NCBI RefSeq assembly: GCF_019399895.1 | Contig: NC_091865.1 | Coordinates: forward strand, 997,001 to 1,061,000 | DNA: 64,000 nt | From: Cardiocondyla obscurior | Lineage: Eukaryota; Arthropoda; Insecta; Hymenoptera; Formicidae | Direction of reading: 5' to 3' | In this document: in pieces, positions 49,390 to 63,595 of the stretch | Layout of the letters: each line of letters starts with the position of its first letter | Position numbering within the stretch: position 1 is the first letter of the stretch | Made by a program: the position numbers and the translations under genes | The notes under the pieces: generated by a model | What the model saw: the letters and a program-made list of their open reading frames with translations, nothing else | Databases searched by the model: none | Told to the model about the DNA's origin: nothing

Positions 49390-52300
49390 TTATTGTTTGC
49401 TTACAGCTTGACCGCCAGCTGCAGTAGTCTGTCCACTCTGCTGTTGTTGACCCCAATACTGATTGTTGTAATACTGTTGATTCCAGCTATCCCAGTTGCC
49501 GTTGCCGTACCCATGCTGATTGTACCCAGTCTGACCGTATGTACTTTGACCGTATCCCTTCCAGCCACCTCCCCATTGCTGTTGTCCCCAGCCGCCACTT
49601 TGTTGGTTCCAGTTTCCTTGGGCCTGACTACTGGACCAATTGTTCTGTTGATTCCAACTAGACTGCTGCGATCCTTGATAATTTCCACTAAAATAAATTA
49701 ATATAGGCATGTTATTAAAATTCACTTATTAACTCATTTATTTAATTATAAAAAAAAAGCGATCTTAAGGCGGATAATAAATGCTGTTACCTCATAGAGC
49801 CCCAGCCACCTTGCCTGGGCGCAACAGTACGATTTCTGTCGTTTGATCTTCTATCACCTCCAGGCATTCTTCTATCTGTCCCTCGTGCCATTGCAGGCCC
49901 TCGTCCTCGTAATCTCCATGGGACAGGATGGGGTCCATAGCCGCCACCACCAGCGTGCCTCATATAACCTCCCCTTTGCGGTCTTTCTCCTCTCCAACCT
50001 CCCATGTTTGCGCCACGCCAAGGATTGCGACCTCGATCTTGATCTTATCGCAAAGCATGCAATATAGTATTATAGTGGAATTTATAATTTAATAATAATT
50101 TAATAATAATATAAAAGTAATAAAAGTAATACATACAATTATTTCTTCGATCACGATTGTCTCTGTTGTTTCGCGAATCACGCGTTTCTTTGTTACTTTC
50201 GGTCTTATCAAGACGCGGCCGTTTCGTCGTAGATTGTTGACTGAACCCAGCATCTTTACCTTCCTTGTTATATTTTTCAATAAGCTTTTTAGCCTCTTCT
50301 TCGTCAAGACCGACCCACTCCACTGTATCGAACAATTCTCCCACCGAAGGTGCCGTAAAATTTGCTATTTAAATTAGTATTAATATATGCATTATTTAAA
50401 AAATCCATTTTAAATTAACTATATTATAAGCGCAATAAATACCTTTCATTTCCGTAAGATTGAATTCTGAAGTATTTCCTTCGATTGCACTGTGCATAGA
50501 CAGACGTTGATTATATTCTTCGTCCGCTGGTATAACAACAATCGCTTTTCGCTGATACTCGCAAAAATTCCGCATTTTACGCCTTTGTACAGAAGAGTAT
50601 ACGTTGTTCTTCTGTACATATCATATAATATTGTTTCAAAAACACTGTTTAGATTTCACAATTAAAGTTATTTAAACGTATAGGTACCTGATCTAATATA
50701 TAATTACGTCTTCTACCACTTGCCACATCAATCAATTGATCGAGTGCACGATTGCATCTATCAATAGGAATTTCTTGTTGGCTGGTATTTTGCTCTTGAT
50801 TTGCTAAAGCAATATCCTAAAAAAGGAAACATTTCACATAAATGTTAGCAATAAACGTTATAACTATAAGGCTTTATAATTTTATGAATATTTATACCCC
50901 TATTTTCTCAACCAAATTCTGAAGCGCTAAAATATTATATAATTTATCTGGATGATCGGCAGCATGCTTTCTCGCCCAGGTAGTTTTTCCCGCTGCAGGT
51001 AAACCACACACCATTATCACCTCGCAATCCGCTTTCTTATCTGGCCTACGTGGACCTGCGATTTTGTCTTCGGATTCGATGTTATTTATTAAAATATAAT
51101 CTGGGATTTGTTCACACCATGCTTCTTCTTGACCAAAATTGCAAGCAAAAGTACAATTTTTACTTAGAACGTGCGGAAATAACGATCTATCACCAAGTTC
51201 CTCTTTGGAAATACTAAACGCAGATCCAACATTTTTGCCATTTACTGTGTAAGATAATTCTATGGTATTTTCAAGCGTCATGTCAAGATAACATCCTACA
51301 ACGTCGTTTTTATCGAATGAAACACCGTAGTCTGTGAATTTTTTGTCAGTACCCTTCTGTCCAGCACTCGTATATGCGTAACTTAATTTTTCTTCGCCAA
51401 GTTGCATGGATGCAGAAGATACTGACCAACCAATTCTAAGCATATGCGAATATTTTTCGTCTTTTGTAATAGTAGGATAATGCTCTGTAATTTTAACTTC
51501 GAAACAGACTTTCCCATTTAAGATACCATGAGATGCTCTTGCACCAGCCCACATATCACAGAGATCTCCATTACGCATAGGTGTAGCAGAGAAAAATCCA
51601 TTTTTATCAATATCTAAATTTAAATCTGAGTCATCTAAAAATAAATTTTATTTTACATTATGTGTTTGCGCGCGCATATATTAACATGTATTGAGAATTG
51701 TTAATTTCGAATAAGCAGCAATATTAAATTTAATTAACCACTTACACCATGATAAAATTACAACAGATTCGTCAAGATCTGGCTCATCCTCTACTTTCTG
51801 TGGCACGGGAGATACATGACGAACTCGTGATGGGCTAAGAGATCTTTTTCTTTTTCTATCATTGTATTCCGTTGGATTTGCTTCTTCTGTATCTGTTGTT
51901 TTTTCCTTTGAGAAATAATCTTGAGCTGTGTCCTTTTTAATAAAAATAAATCAATGTGTATAAGTAAAAATAAATTTTATAAAAAAAAATTTTTACACAT
52001 TATAGGATTATTTTATAATAAATAAATTAAATAAAATATGTAAATTATATACCTGTTTAACTTGTGAAATTGCATTAGTATCCATTTTTTCGTCTAAATT
52101 TTCTAGTGAAACGTCATTTTTATTATCTTGCATTGCGCTATCATCAAGAATAGTTTTTTCTTCATGTTTTAATTTAGGATCATATGTTTCATCTACCTGA
52201 TCGGGTATCACATTTTGTATTGGTTTTTCAGCTTCCGGAATGTTTACATTATCCTTAATATTATATATATCTTCTGTACGTTCGTTTTCTTTTCCAATTA

Positions 52301-53549
52301 AATTCTCATCTTGATTGCTTTTTTCAAAAGTACTTTGTATTTCATCTTTATCTTTAATTTCTGTTTTTTTTTCCTGTTTTGTAACATCTTCTTTTTCTAC
52401 AGTTAGCGCTTGTGTTTTACTGTCATCTATACTAGATGTCTTTGCTTCGCGAGTTTCTTGAGTTATAGAAAATTGATCTACCCATGCAATTGTACTAGGT
52501 ACTTTTTCAGACGATTCTGTTGCAGGTACTTGGAGAATATTTGCTTGATACTTATTATCTTCTAAAATATTAACATTTTTTGCCTCATCCACTTCATATT
52601 TTTCTGATACAGACGAATAAACTTTATTTTGAGGAATATTTGATGTATCTTCTTGATCTTCTGTATATTTTTCAGGAGACATTTTTGACGTTTCCTCTTG
52701 TTCAATTACAGGTTCTTCAGAGATAGATTCTGATATTGTCATTAATGTCTCATATCCTTTCTCGCCGTATTGAAATTTGCTCGGTGTCGACTGCTTTGAA
52801 GAATTTGGAGTTGTAGATCCTCTCAATGCATTTCTTGTAGAAATTTTCGTTGGAGTTGTCACTGTAGAACTTCTAGATACTCTACTAGGTGTTCTCGGTG
52901 GTTGCGACGATCGCGTAGCTTCTGCAACTCTCTCCTGTGTTTCTTTCAAAGCTGTATCGCTAATGCTTTCTGTATATAAAGTTGAATCATCTATAAAAAA
53001 AAAAAAAAAAAAAACATAAAGCAATGCAACATTATATACAAATTTATTCTACAAGTTATCGGGTGTAATTATCGAATACGATATCAAACAAAAATAAATC
53101 TAAAGTTAAAAATTTTTTAATATAAGGTAAAAAGAAAAAAAATACAAAGTGCTAAGTCACGTCTAAATGCATAATTAAGAGCATATATTAGCACGTCAGT
53201 CAATGTCGTTGACCAGTTACATCCTATAATGTTAACGTTGACGTGTAGCAGAGTGCACCCATGTAGCAGGGTGATATGGTGGCGACTAGTAGGTAGGTAT
53301 TTGACCGCGATGTATGGTAATGGTACTCCGCGAGATGTTAGTACAGTAACGGGCAAATGTAACATAAGCGCAAGGGAAGCATTCGAGGTACGATGTACAC
53401 GACATGTATGACTTACAGTCCTGCACTTCTTCCTCCAGAGCTTTGCGTAGCCGCTCAACGAGTACTGGCTTGTTGCCCTTGGTGTCGAGGCCGCGTTCGC
53501 TCAGCGCGGCTCGCAGCTCTACCACTTTCAATTTAGACGGATCCATCAT
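49390..53549 (-). CDS. HNRNPU: Heterogeneous nuclear ribonucleoprotein U-like (SAF-A family)
   Basis: This nuclear protein binds RNA and scaffold-attachment DNA and links chromatin structure with pre-mRNA processing. Exons in order: 53549-53417, 52990-52053, 51932-51746, 51634-50898, 50816-50688, 50611-50443, 50364-50137, 50043-49791, 49687-49390, together 3072 nt (1023 residues). A SAP domain fills residues 1-44 (LKVVELRAALSERGLDTKG). A low-complexity Glu/Asp/Ser/Thr-rich segment (about 45-400) follows. A B30.2/SPRY domain (about 430-600, SYAYTSAGQKGTDKKFTDYG) precedes a P-loop polynucleotide-kinase-like domain with Walker A GLPAAGKT (about 629-636) and ILDQ further on. The tail is Gly/Arg- then Gly/Tyr/Gln/Trp-rich (about 840-1023, WGGGWKGYGQ), as in the RGG tails of vertebrate hnRNP U proteins. 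The start has two consecutive ATGs. Vertebrates have three paralogues (U, UL1, UL2), so the exact name is uncertain. Confidence 0.93.
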
Positions 53550-53900
53550 GCGCGCGCGGTATGCCCCCGTTAATTAGACAGGTAAATTCATGCACACCTT
53601 ACGTTTAACGCGAGGGATAAAATGCTCACGAAAGACCCATATACACGCGCCACTGACCCGCGCTGCATACACAATATGGCGGGACGACCGCAAAACAGTT
53701 GGTTACGTAGCGCGTGCAGCAACTATTGGCTGACCACACGGCCGTTTACGAAACGACGCCGGTCGCGTGGCCAATCTCCTCCGCCGTTTTATCCGCGATA
53801 GACTGATCGGCATCTACGCTTATTGGCCAGCGGGATAAAGCTCCAAGGCGGGATACTTGACCATTGGTCTAAACACACGCCGCTCTTGCGAATTTAAAAA
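53550..53900 (-). promoter_or_regulatory. CCAAT-rich promoter of the hnRNP U gene
   Basis: Four CCAAT pentamers in either orientation occur within 145 bases: ATTGG at 53725-53729, CCAAT at 53771-53775, ATTGG at 53822-53826 and ATTGG at 53863-53867. Spacings of about 40-50 nt are typical of multi-site NF-Y promoters. The block is GC-rich compared with its flanks. Confidence 0.55.
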
Positions 53901-54777
53901 AGGGCGTACGTGACACATACGTGGATACGTACGTACCAACACATCGATGCGTTGAACGATTTTTGCTGCACGGATTTACGCAAAAGTATATAATGTTAAT
54001 TTTTCTTAATTTTATATTATTAATTCTTTAAGTATATCTAAAGGTAGAAGAAGATTTTCAACGATAATAGTTTTCTCTCGAAATTGCATATTTCTTATTA
54101 TCATTCGAGTTTGATTATTCGCGAGATAACTGCGGTTGTATCAGTTTTAATGATCGCGTTAAAGATGTCAGCACTATGCATAATTTTGTGAGGACTCTTT
54201 ATGGAACGAATACATCCGACTTGTGCTCTTGTGAATTTACGAACATTCAGTTGTCTTTGATATTCTTGTAACGATCACCTCGTGTCTCTTGTAAGAGCCT
54301 GTGATCGAGATATAAAATAAAATATTCATTCTTTTCTTTTGCAAATCCGTCGTACCTCACGAAAACTCCACAATTTTGTTTGCAGTGCTTAGTTCAAATT
54401 AATTCGTTCTGTTCGAATAGTTTCATAAAATAACTTTATAGTTAAAAAAAAAAAAAAATTGTTTTAGATTATACACGTTTATTTATTGTCCAACTAGATG
54501 ACGAAAAATAGTACCGATCGTTTTATTTGTTCCTATTATTACTTTATTAATTAATAAAATTAATTACTTAATATATGCAATAAAATATTATTTTATAAAC
54601 ATTTATATATTTTAATCATATTAATTGTATTATAGAGATAGATAAAAGATCTTAAAATATAACGAAAAGTAACTAATGTTTTAAATAAAAACTGGCTAAT
54701 ATATATTCATATTATTAGTAAAATCAAACAGAAAAGCTTATAAATTGTAAATTAAAATACGTACGTAATTGAAAATT
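53901..54777. other. Spacer between the hnRNP U promoter and the DNAH2 3' end
   Basis: AT-rich. Minus-strand AATAAA candidates for DNAH2 polyadenylation (TTTATT on the plus strand) occur at 54543-54548 and 54478-54483, about 230-300 nt past the stop. Nothing else is evident. Confidence 0.4.
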
Positions 54778-57700
54778 TTAAGCGGCTAAGCTCAATAAAA
54801 GTGCAGTGCCACGTTTTATCCAGAACTCCGAACCCTGCATTCCAGCTTTGAGATCTACAGCTACTACGAATGCAGATCTCATTTGCTCGCCGTTCCTCTG
54901 AGGGTAATAATAACAAGGACAGCTGTAGAACTCTGCGAAAGTTAAGTGAACGTTGGTTGTAATTGAAAATCTGTTTCTTTCAATAATCGCAGATATACTT
55001 CCAAGAAAAACAAATTAGAATCCAGTAAAATAATTTTGATATTTGTATGGTTTATTTTACCTTTGCCTTTCTTCTTAACTTGCTCGACGGGTCGAAAATG
55101 AATGACCGGCATGTCGCACACAAGTTGCATAGGTGCGGGCTCAATGAGAATACCATTTTCTTTATCCCAGCCGGCGCCTTCGAGAAAAATGGACCGTACG
55201 TATACGCCGTTCTGAAATAAAATTATGCAATTAATAAAAGTAAAATTTATTATTAACAAATACCTCAAAGCGTTTTGTTTTCGATATTTCTGTCTAATTA
55301 ATTATTTGCAATTAAACTGGGTTTATATTAACTCAGCTTGATTTACAGCCCGATTTTTTTTTTCGTTTGTTTCAAAATTTTTAATCTGCTTCTTTTCTAA
55401 AAGTCATTTATAACTTATAATAAGATAACTTGTATAAGTTTGTATTGCTAATAAGCAAGGGATGTAATCTTGTAGTAAAACGGTCTTCAATATTAGTCGG
55501 CTTGAATTGAAACTGGTCCGGTGAGCAATTAGTTTAATTGCTCGTAGTTACCACGGGCGGCTCGATTATAGCAGACTCGTCCAGTGAGAAGACAGTAAAC
55601 TCCCATGACAACGAATCGATAGATACGTTCCATAGTCTCGCCGAAGTTTGTAGTACCGCAGTAAGGAATCCGCTTGGAAATGTATACGCAGCTAGCCAGA
55701 AGAGCAGTGGCGGATGAGTGGTTTGAGCCCAATTGGCGAAGTGCTCAACTCGATTGATTAGATCCCTCGTCCAAGCGCCGAGCAGTTTCAAAGACGGATA
55801 CGCGGTCAACCATAAAGACGGTACTCTCCCGTCGTACATACACACGAAGATTTCTTCTAACTCTCGCGACATCAGCACCGATCCTTTAATACTACGTTGA
55901 AGTTCCTCAAGACTGTCGCGAGTTTTTGCCAACAGTACGTTGTATCGTCCGATCTCTTGAAGAAGCACTACGTCCAATGGTGTCTTACGTGACCTTATCA
56001 GTTTCTCCGTTATCTCGTAATCGATTCTTTCTGGTATTTTTGAGAGAATATCGCTCGCGAGTTGCATTACCTAGACAATGATTAAGTCGATATAATCCCA
56101 TCGGCTATAATTCAATACTGATTCGAGTTACCCAAGATCAAATTAATAAAGTAACAATAACATAATGTCAATTTTTAAAAGAAATATGAGGACTGCATTA
56201 AGTTAAATAAAATTATTACAAAATAAAATTTATTACACTCTTGCCTACTTTTCTTCGTGCTTTTAATTCTTTTTGATTATAAGAAAAATATAAGCGTTAC
56301 GTTAAACAGTTTTGTATACTCACCTTCTGTTCCTTATTCTCGTCCATTTCGACGCTGACCATTTGCGTTTGAAGGCTCGTGAGAGTCTGAAGCATGCTCC
56401 TAGTCTCCATTATTAGGCAGGCAATGTCCGCGTTTGGATGCTGACCAAACGCTTCTGGCTTGTCGACGTTCGGCAGATTCGTAATAAAGTCGCGGTAGGA
56501 CTCTAAGGAGCCGTCGTGAGGCACGTAATAGGTGGGCAGTGATGACAAACGATAATGGGGAGTAGTCAGAACGTCCTCCGTGAAATATTGCTGAATGTAT
56601 GTCATCAACAACCGGCGATCCCAGTCGTCGGTTACGTGTCCACCATAACAAACACCTGCTATGAGATATTTCAAAGATACCCACGGTGTAACTAAATATT
56701 CATCCAGGTAAACTTGCAGCAGATTCTCAGAAACCTGAAATAGAATTTTGCTATTATGATAATTGTGCTTCTGTACCATCGGGCGTTGCTTTTAAGAGAC
56801 AAATTTAAACGTAATAAAAAATGTTACGGCTTAAAGTACCATCTTTTTAAATAAATTGCGGAAAATAAAAATCTTGATTCTACGTTTGTACTATTTATAA
56901 CTCTGGCTTGAACGTACCTCGAAATCAGAATCATTAAAGCTGTAAACCACGTTCCACCCGAGCTGCTGAAATTTTTTCCGTTCGAGAAGAATAGAATGAA
57001 AGAAAATCAGCGTGAATAATAGCTTTTTATATTTAGACTTTTCTTGGCACAAATCGAACTGCGTTTCGGTGATTAAACCGTAAAGGCGTTTCATGTTCGT
57101 TTTTAATCCTTTTGGCGGCTCGGTAGTCATTTTTATCCCGGCTTGAAGGATCGATATGGGAAATTGAGAAGTTGGACTTGAACTAAGCCATAATCTGTAA
57201 ATAAATTAAATTAAATTTTTAACACATGTACATTATCATTAATTTCATTTATAAATATTTGAATTTTTGCAATTATATTTTTTGTAATAAATTTTGTTAA
57301 AAACATTAATTTAAATTATTTTACTATTAATAATAAATTTACGAAAATTATTATTATAACTTTTGATGTACTATACTGCGCGAAAAATAGTACTGAAGAA
57401 TATAAGACAGTATTTTACAACTTTGGCATACCTAAATCTTGGATGTAAAGTTTGGCTGGAGCTGAGCGTTTCCACGATTTTATCGAGCTTGGGCATCCAA
57501 CTGAGCGCGAGGTGGCAATTCGCAAGAAATACCCAAGACCCTTCTTTGGCACCGATCTCTATCATGCTGAGTAGAGAATAAAATAATATGAAAATCACAA
57601 AAACATTTGTAACCAAATATTTATTAAGATTTCAAAATATTAATATTGTGAAGCTGTTCATATTTAAAATTTTATTAAATTTTAAGTAAAAAAAAATTTA

Positions 57701-60700
57701 AGTACGAAAGTAAGAAATAATATAATATTTCAAGTTCTTATTTCTTGGATTTTAAAGTATTTTAAAAGTAACCTCGTAGCAATAGGAACTTGTCCCTGGC
57801 CTAACGACAACGTCAGGAAGTTAGCAGTCATGCCTTGATTATCCACCAACTGCGTAAGTACACTGGTAGGATCGACACCGGGCGAGAGAACGAATATTAA
57901 TGGTGTTTGCGCGACGGAATCATTTAGCACTGCTTTTAAATCAAGTACAGGAGGTTCCACAAAATTTTGACCGAGATTGTGGACAATATAGGTCATGATG
58001 CAGAAAGATATTCTGTCAGGTCGACAGCTGCGGACGAATAACATTTTCTGAAACTCGGTGCAACCTTCCTCCCATTCACCAACCAGCGATGTAGCTTCCG
58101 GCTCCGTGCTGATGTACCTATAGACGTTAAACGAGTTTATAAAGAGATATTGTATAGAAATATATTTACAAACCATATTTTTGATAAATAACAGCGTGCG
58201 TATTTATATCAAGAAAATCTTTTTACTAATTTTATTAATTTAACAGTCAAACTCGAATCAAGATAAATTTTTTTTCTTTTAATTAAAACTCTAACTGTTT
58301 AGTTTAGTCCATCTTAATTTAAATTAATGCTCTGTAAAGTTTGATACGACATACAGATAATTAAGTTATCACTCAATATAAATATATGAATTCTTTTCGT
58401 ATTTTTAATAGTATAAATTAAGTGTAATTTAAAAAGAAAAGCAAAAAATTAGAAAAAGTATTGTGAAAATAATCTGTCAAAAGAAGCTGAAGCGTCGAAA
58501 TAACATGACGAAATAACGACGTGACGTAGCACGACGGTGTACGCACCAATTGTGCCAATCTCGCGGGAGCTGCTCGAAAGAAGAAACGAGTCCGTAAAAT
58601 CCGGGCAGCTTGTCGAGTTCCGTGATGTTGTCCCAAGTTTCATCCGGCAGCCACGGCACGGGTTTGTCCGGCTGATTTTCTCGGTCCAGCACGATTCCGC
58701 CGCGGAGCAGAAACGCGTATTCTCCTGGGATGATCTTACCTTGCGCATCCAATATCTTGACACACATGTGAAAAGAGAAGAGTAGCTTGTGCTGTTCGAA
58801 CAGACCCCGGCACGTGTTTCTATACGTAAAAGTAAAATCCGTCAGATCAGTCTGTTTTTCTCTGAGACGTTGCACATTTTTCTTTTGCGTATATCGAAAT
58901 ATCCACAAAGTAGGAAGACTATAATAGCGTCACATTACGTTGAGCGTGTGCGCGCGTGTCTCAACATTTTCCAACGAAACATTGATTTATGATACTGTGT
59001 AAAAGATAAGAGACTAGTAAAAACAAGTTACATTTTTCATTAAAAAAGTTTTCTCATGAAGATTATATATTACGTTATTATACACTGTCATTTAAATTAA
59101 CGTTGAACATTTTGTTGAAAGCTTATTTTTTTTTAATAATGTTAAAATAAATGAAACAATATTAACGCGATATAAAATATGCAAAACAATATATTGTAGA
59201 TCCCTTAAAAAAAATGTAATTTATCCTTATTTTATTTTAATTTTAATTAGTAAAGACAGTTAAACATCACGGAATAAAAAAAGTCAAAGTATTCGAGAGT
59301 ATTAATTACTTTTCGCAATTTTAATTTTAATAAAACTTTAGAAGGAAGATTTTATAATTAGATTAAGAGATTGTAAAGTATTAAATTGTACCTGTAAACC
59401 GCATATGTGTGATAATCATTTAAACTGTTGATTCTTTCGGATAAGTTTTCTCTCTTAGGACTCTTGTCAATGGAAAGCTTAAACAGCGCGATGTATGCTT
59501 CGAGGGAGAACTGATACATGGGATCGATAGCGCTCATGTCGTTGAGAACGAAAAAAAGAATCGAAGCACGCTTCGAGCATGATTGATATCCCTTTCTCAC
59601 TAGATCTATCTCTTTTTCTGTCTGTTCAGCAACAATTAAAGATTCTTGAATGGAGATAGACGTCGCCTTTGACGTTTGCAGAGTATTCAGTAAGTCTAAG
59701 TCATCTAAAAGCATCTCCCCCGCCGTGCTCAATAAACTAATAAAAAAATATATGCATAATTTGTTAATTATTTAGTTCATTAACTGTCGTATTAAGTATT
59801 AATATTAACGATTAAAACAAATAAGTAATTTACTATTTAACTAACAATAAATGCGAAACAAAGTGTACCGTACACACGTGTGCGAGTCGGTAATATTTTT
59901 AAGCGAAAAACACTTAAGCTTAAAGTTTATGGCAATTTCAAACTTACTGAAGTATCTTGTCCTCTAGTTCTTTGAGAGTCCTTTTATCGGATGCAATTGT
60001 GAGAACCAGATTGTCTTTCTGTTCTTCGAGTTGTGGCTTTTCTTTTCTGATCACAACTGTTAGAAGCTGCGCTTCGAGTCCTACACGCGCGGAATATAGT
60101 TATAATCCCTAATCTTGTTTAATTTTTTTCTAAAGTATTCGGTAAGACTATTAGTTACCTTGTTCCGTAATGGTAAAGTTACATAATGTCGTTTTAGTTG
60201 AAATCTCCGGAGCATAGTGGGGATTCGAGAGTTTCGTAGTCATAAACAGCCGGAATTTCTCATTGTAAGTGATCATTTTGTCGTTAAATCGGATCATTGT
60301 CTGATCATCTGCAAGTTGGAAATATAAAATAATGAGAATTATAAGTAAAACAAATGAATTACTTTTGTTTTACAACAAATTAACCACATCAGAGTTTCAT
60401 TTATAAGCTTAATTTTAAGAAATAATTTTCTTTTTAATTTCTGAACGAATATACCTAATGCATTTACGAGAATACAATTATGTGATTGCAACATTAAATT
60501 TTACCTAATTTAATAAATGCCTTTTGAAGAATCGAGTTCAAACCGGGATCAAGGGTCTCTGCGATATTTTCCAGCAATACTGGATATCCGAACTGAATTG
60601 CTTTTTCCAGAATTCTCATAAAGTCCGTTTGACCAAAGTCGATTACTTTCAGTGACTGCGATTGTAATTGTGACGTTAAAATAACAAAGTAAATTCTCTG

Positions 60701-63595
60701 ATTTTACCATTTAAAATTATTTCATCTAAAATTAGTTATTTAATTTTACATCAAATCCAATATCATCGACATATACACCGCTGTAAACGTATTAGTTTAA
60801 TGAATATTGATATAACGGACAACGGACATTTACATTTTTTGCCTCCATATTTTTGATCCACTTCACTGCCTGACATTGTGGATCGATTATGAGGGGCCAA
60901 CGTGCTCCTTGCGTCACTATAATACCATTCTCTGTGCTGAATTCGTCGTGTGGTAATCCTTGAATGTTCCATTCCCTGATTGTCGATGGATCAGCTAGAA
61001 ACTCCTTTACATCGAAATTCGGCGACGTCGGTATTCCTCTATTATACACCTTAGTTATTCGATAAATTACAATACAAATATTAATTTGCTATCTATGCAA
61101 AAAAATAATTAAAACTTCGAAGAATTATTTAAAAAAAAAAAAAATATTTTTAAACTTACCTCTTTACACCAAATATTTATTAATTCTTGTCTATAATTTG
61201 ATACAAATGGACCAAGATAAGACACAAACCCAATGGATATCAGGCAATTACCAGGCAACCAGTCGAAACATTCGGCTAATGATGCCACTGTATTTTCCCA
61301 CATAATTCGTTCGTCAGAAAGGCTGTCTAACAGCATTCCAGCACGCTCTAATTTCAGCTTTAATAGTTCAGCCTGAAAGAAAAAGAATGTTATTATATAA
61401 AAGTTATACTTTAATATATAAAATTTATTTTAACAAAAATGGAAGAAGAATAAATTAATTAAAATTTACTTTTTATCGTATTAAAAAGATCATTATTGTA
61501 TATATAAAACATTAGAGTTTTTTCATGCAAACAACTTTTTTTTTATTGTTATCGCAACATTGCGGAATAGACCTCATTTTCTTCGCATCAATATAGACGT
61601 TGAATTCGCTCGAAGGAATACATCTTACCAATGGAAATGCAAGCAAACGCAGAGAGAAAGGGGAAGGGCGTTTCTGCAGTTACTAAGGTACAAGTTTGTA
61701 TAACTGTAAGTGTTACGGCGGATGGAGGCGGATTGGACCAAGCCGACTTCCTTTATCGGTCCTTGCTCTCTTGGCTATATGCGAGGTCATTTCCGAGGTT
61801 CTATAGTGTAAGAAAATACGGATGTACTCGCCAGCCTAATCAAATCCTCCTTTTCTTTCATCTTCGCGTCGTATATCTGCTGTAATTTCTCGAGCTGCTC
61901 GCGTGAGTTTTGCAGCTGTTGCATTGCTTCCTTTAAGGCCATTTCCTTCTGTTTCAGCGACTCCAATGCGATCTGCAATTTTTCTCGTTTCGGTGCCACG
62001 ATTCTGCAATGCATCGCGAAAGTATAATGAAATTTTCCACATTGACTTTAAAAATCTACGATTTATAAATATTATATAAATATACGTGATAATAAAAATT
62101 TATAAGCATTACAAAATAAAACTTAATAGATGCATAAATTATAAAATATTTAACTACCTTTTATTTAAAATAAATTACCTGTATAACTTGCCGTAATTTT
62201 CCATAGCTATCACCCACATGCAAAGTGACTTAGCTGCAGCAGACACCGTGCCAACCTTTATGGGATCGAATTCGGGGTTGGACGTGTACTTGGCTATTGT
62301 TCGTAGAACTCTGTCCGATATATGATCTTTGTCGAAGTCACGAAGCTAGAAATCAAATCAGAGAGAGTTAACTTGTGGAAATGAATGAACTTGTCAGTCG
62401 CTAACATTGTCGCTCACTGTATTAATGAAGTTCACGTCACTAAGTTGGCGCTTTGCTTCCGCCCACGTAGGTTCTGAGTTTTTCAGAATCATCACGGCCT
62501 CCATTACCATTTCGACTTTCGGCGGCGGATGAGGAAAAGATTTTATTTCAGATAAATCTTTCTTACTCAATGTTTCTAACCCCTAAAATAATTCAATACT
62601 TATTAAAATATATGCATATTTAACGTCACAAATTAATAAATTTATAAAAATATATTTAAGAAGAGAATAATTAAAAAAATGTTAATATCATTTAAAATTG
62701 AACGGTACTTTAGAAAAAGTAATTCGTTAACGACCTTTATGGCCTCATTCAAGGTAGGTTCGATGGTCTCCAGGTCAACCCTCGCAAGCTCCTCGAGCTT
62801 CTTGCATTCTTTTTGTTCCTCGGCGATACGAAGCGATTTGGTGGTGATCTGTTTTTGCGTTTCATCAGCGTTGCGGCTTTGGTTTACTACGGGCGTTGCA
62901 AGTGTAACACAGTTGAAAGCGGCGTACGATGCAGTGGCGGATATCGTATGATTAATTAAGCGCACGAAGAAAGTTAGAACCAGCGTGAACGTTAAAAGCA
63001 ATAAGTTTTTATAGATTAATCTGATAAACGCTGCTGATAATATATCACTGTCGCGCGCGCCGTGTACCTATCGTTACGAGGAATTCTTCGCACTCCGTCG
63101 TAGATTTATGAACTTGCTGCTGAGTGACTTCGAGCTCCGCCGCCATTTCTTTAACTTTCACCCAGGTATCGTCGATCTTCGAGAGGCCGCCACGAAGTTT
63201 GTTCGCCTGATCTGCTAAATCTTGTCTCTTTCTCGCCAGCATCCTGCGTGATTCAAATACAGTCGTCCCTTTATTTCCATCAAAAATACCGAGAACATCG
63301 CGACAAATCATATACAATTGTGTTCGTATCAGTGCGCAATTATGCTGTCTAGCCTTGAAAGGCTGAAACCGTCTGACGCGATATTGCGTTGGTTTAATGC
63401 TTACTCTTTATAACCGGCTACCAATTCGATAAAATTCACGGGAGTCACGTAATTGTAACGTTTCATTTCAGCGGCCATTCTGCGAGAGTACCGGGACACC
63501 GTGTCGTGGATCAAAGAGAATGATGCTGCAATTCCATCGCGCATTCGGTCCTGCAACGGTGGCAATGGCACGGCCGTCGCGAATTGTCGTGGTTC
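54778..63595 (-). CDS. DNAH2: Dynein axonemal heavy chain 2, C-terminal part (partial, continues past the right edge)
   Basis: Inner-arm (I1/f) axonemal dynein motor subunit. Exons in order: 63595-63405, 63243-63068, 62886-62735, 62582-62418, 62345-62179, 62003-61832, 61372-61160, 61049-60834, 60655-60505, 60308-60159, 60080-59948, 59736-59392, 58819-58547, 58117-57773, 57566-57432, 57194-56918, 56734-56324, 56070-55552, 55211-55061, 54932-54778. They total 4497 nt (1498 residues), ending LLLSLAA. The first exons hold the end of AAA4 and stalk coiled coil 1 (KRQDLADQANKLRGG). The microtubule-binding tip follows (KKDLSEIKSFPHPPP), then coiled coil 2. AAA5 (SYLGPF, STENGIIVTQGARWPL), AAA6 (ASILFFVLNDMSAIDPMYQF, LSPGVDPTS) and the C-terminal domain (AFGQHPNAD) complete it. 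The endings EGAGWDKENG, MQLVCDMPVIHFRP, FYSCPCYYYP and KRGTALL match the DNAH2 subclass better than other dyneins. Upstream AAA1-AAA4 exons lie outside the window. The intron after 61832 seems to use a GC donor. Confidence 0.95.
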
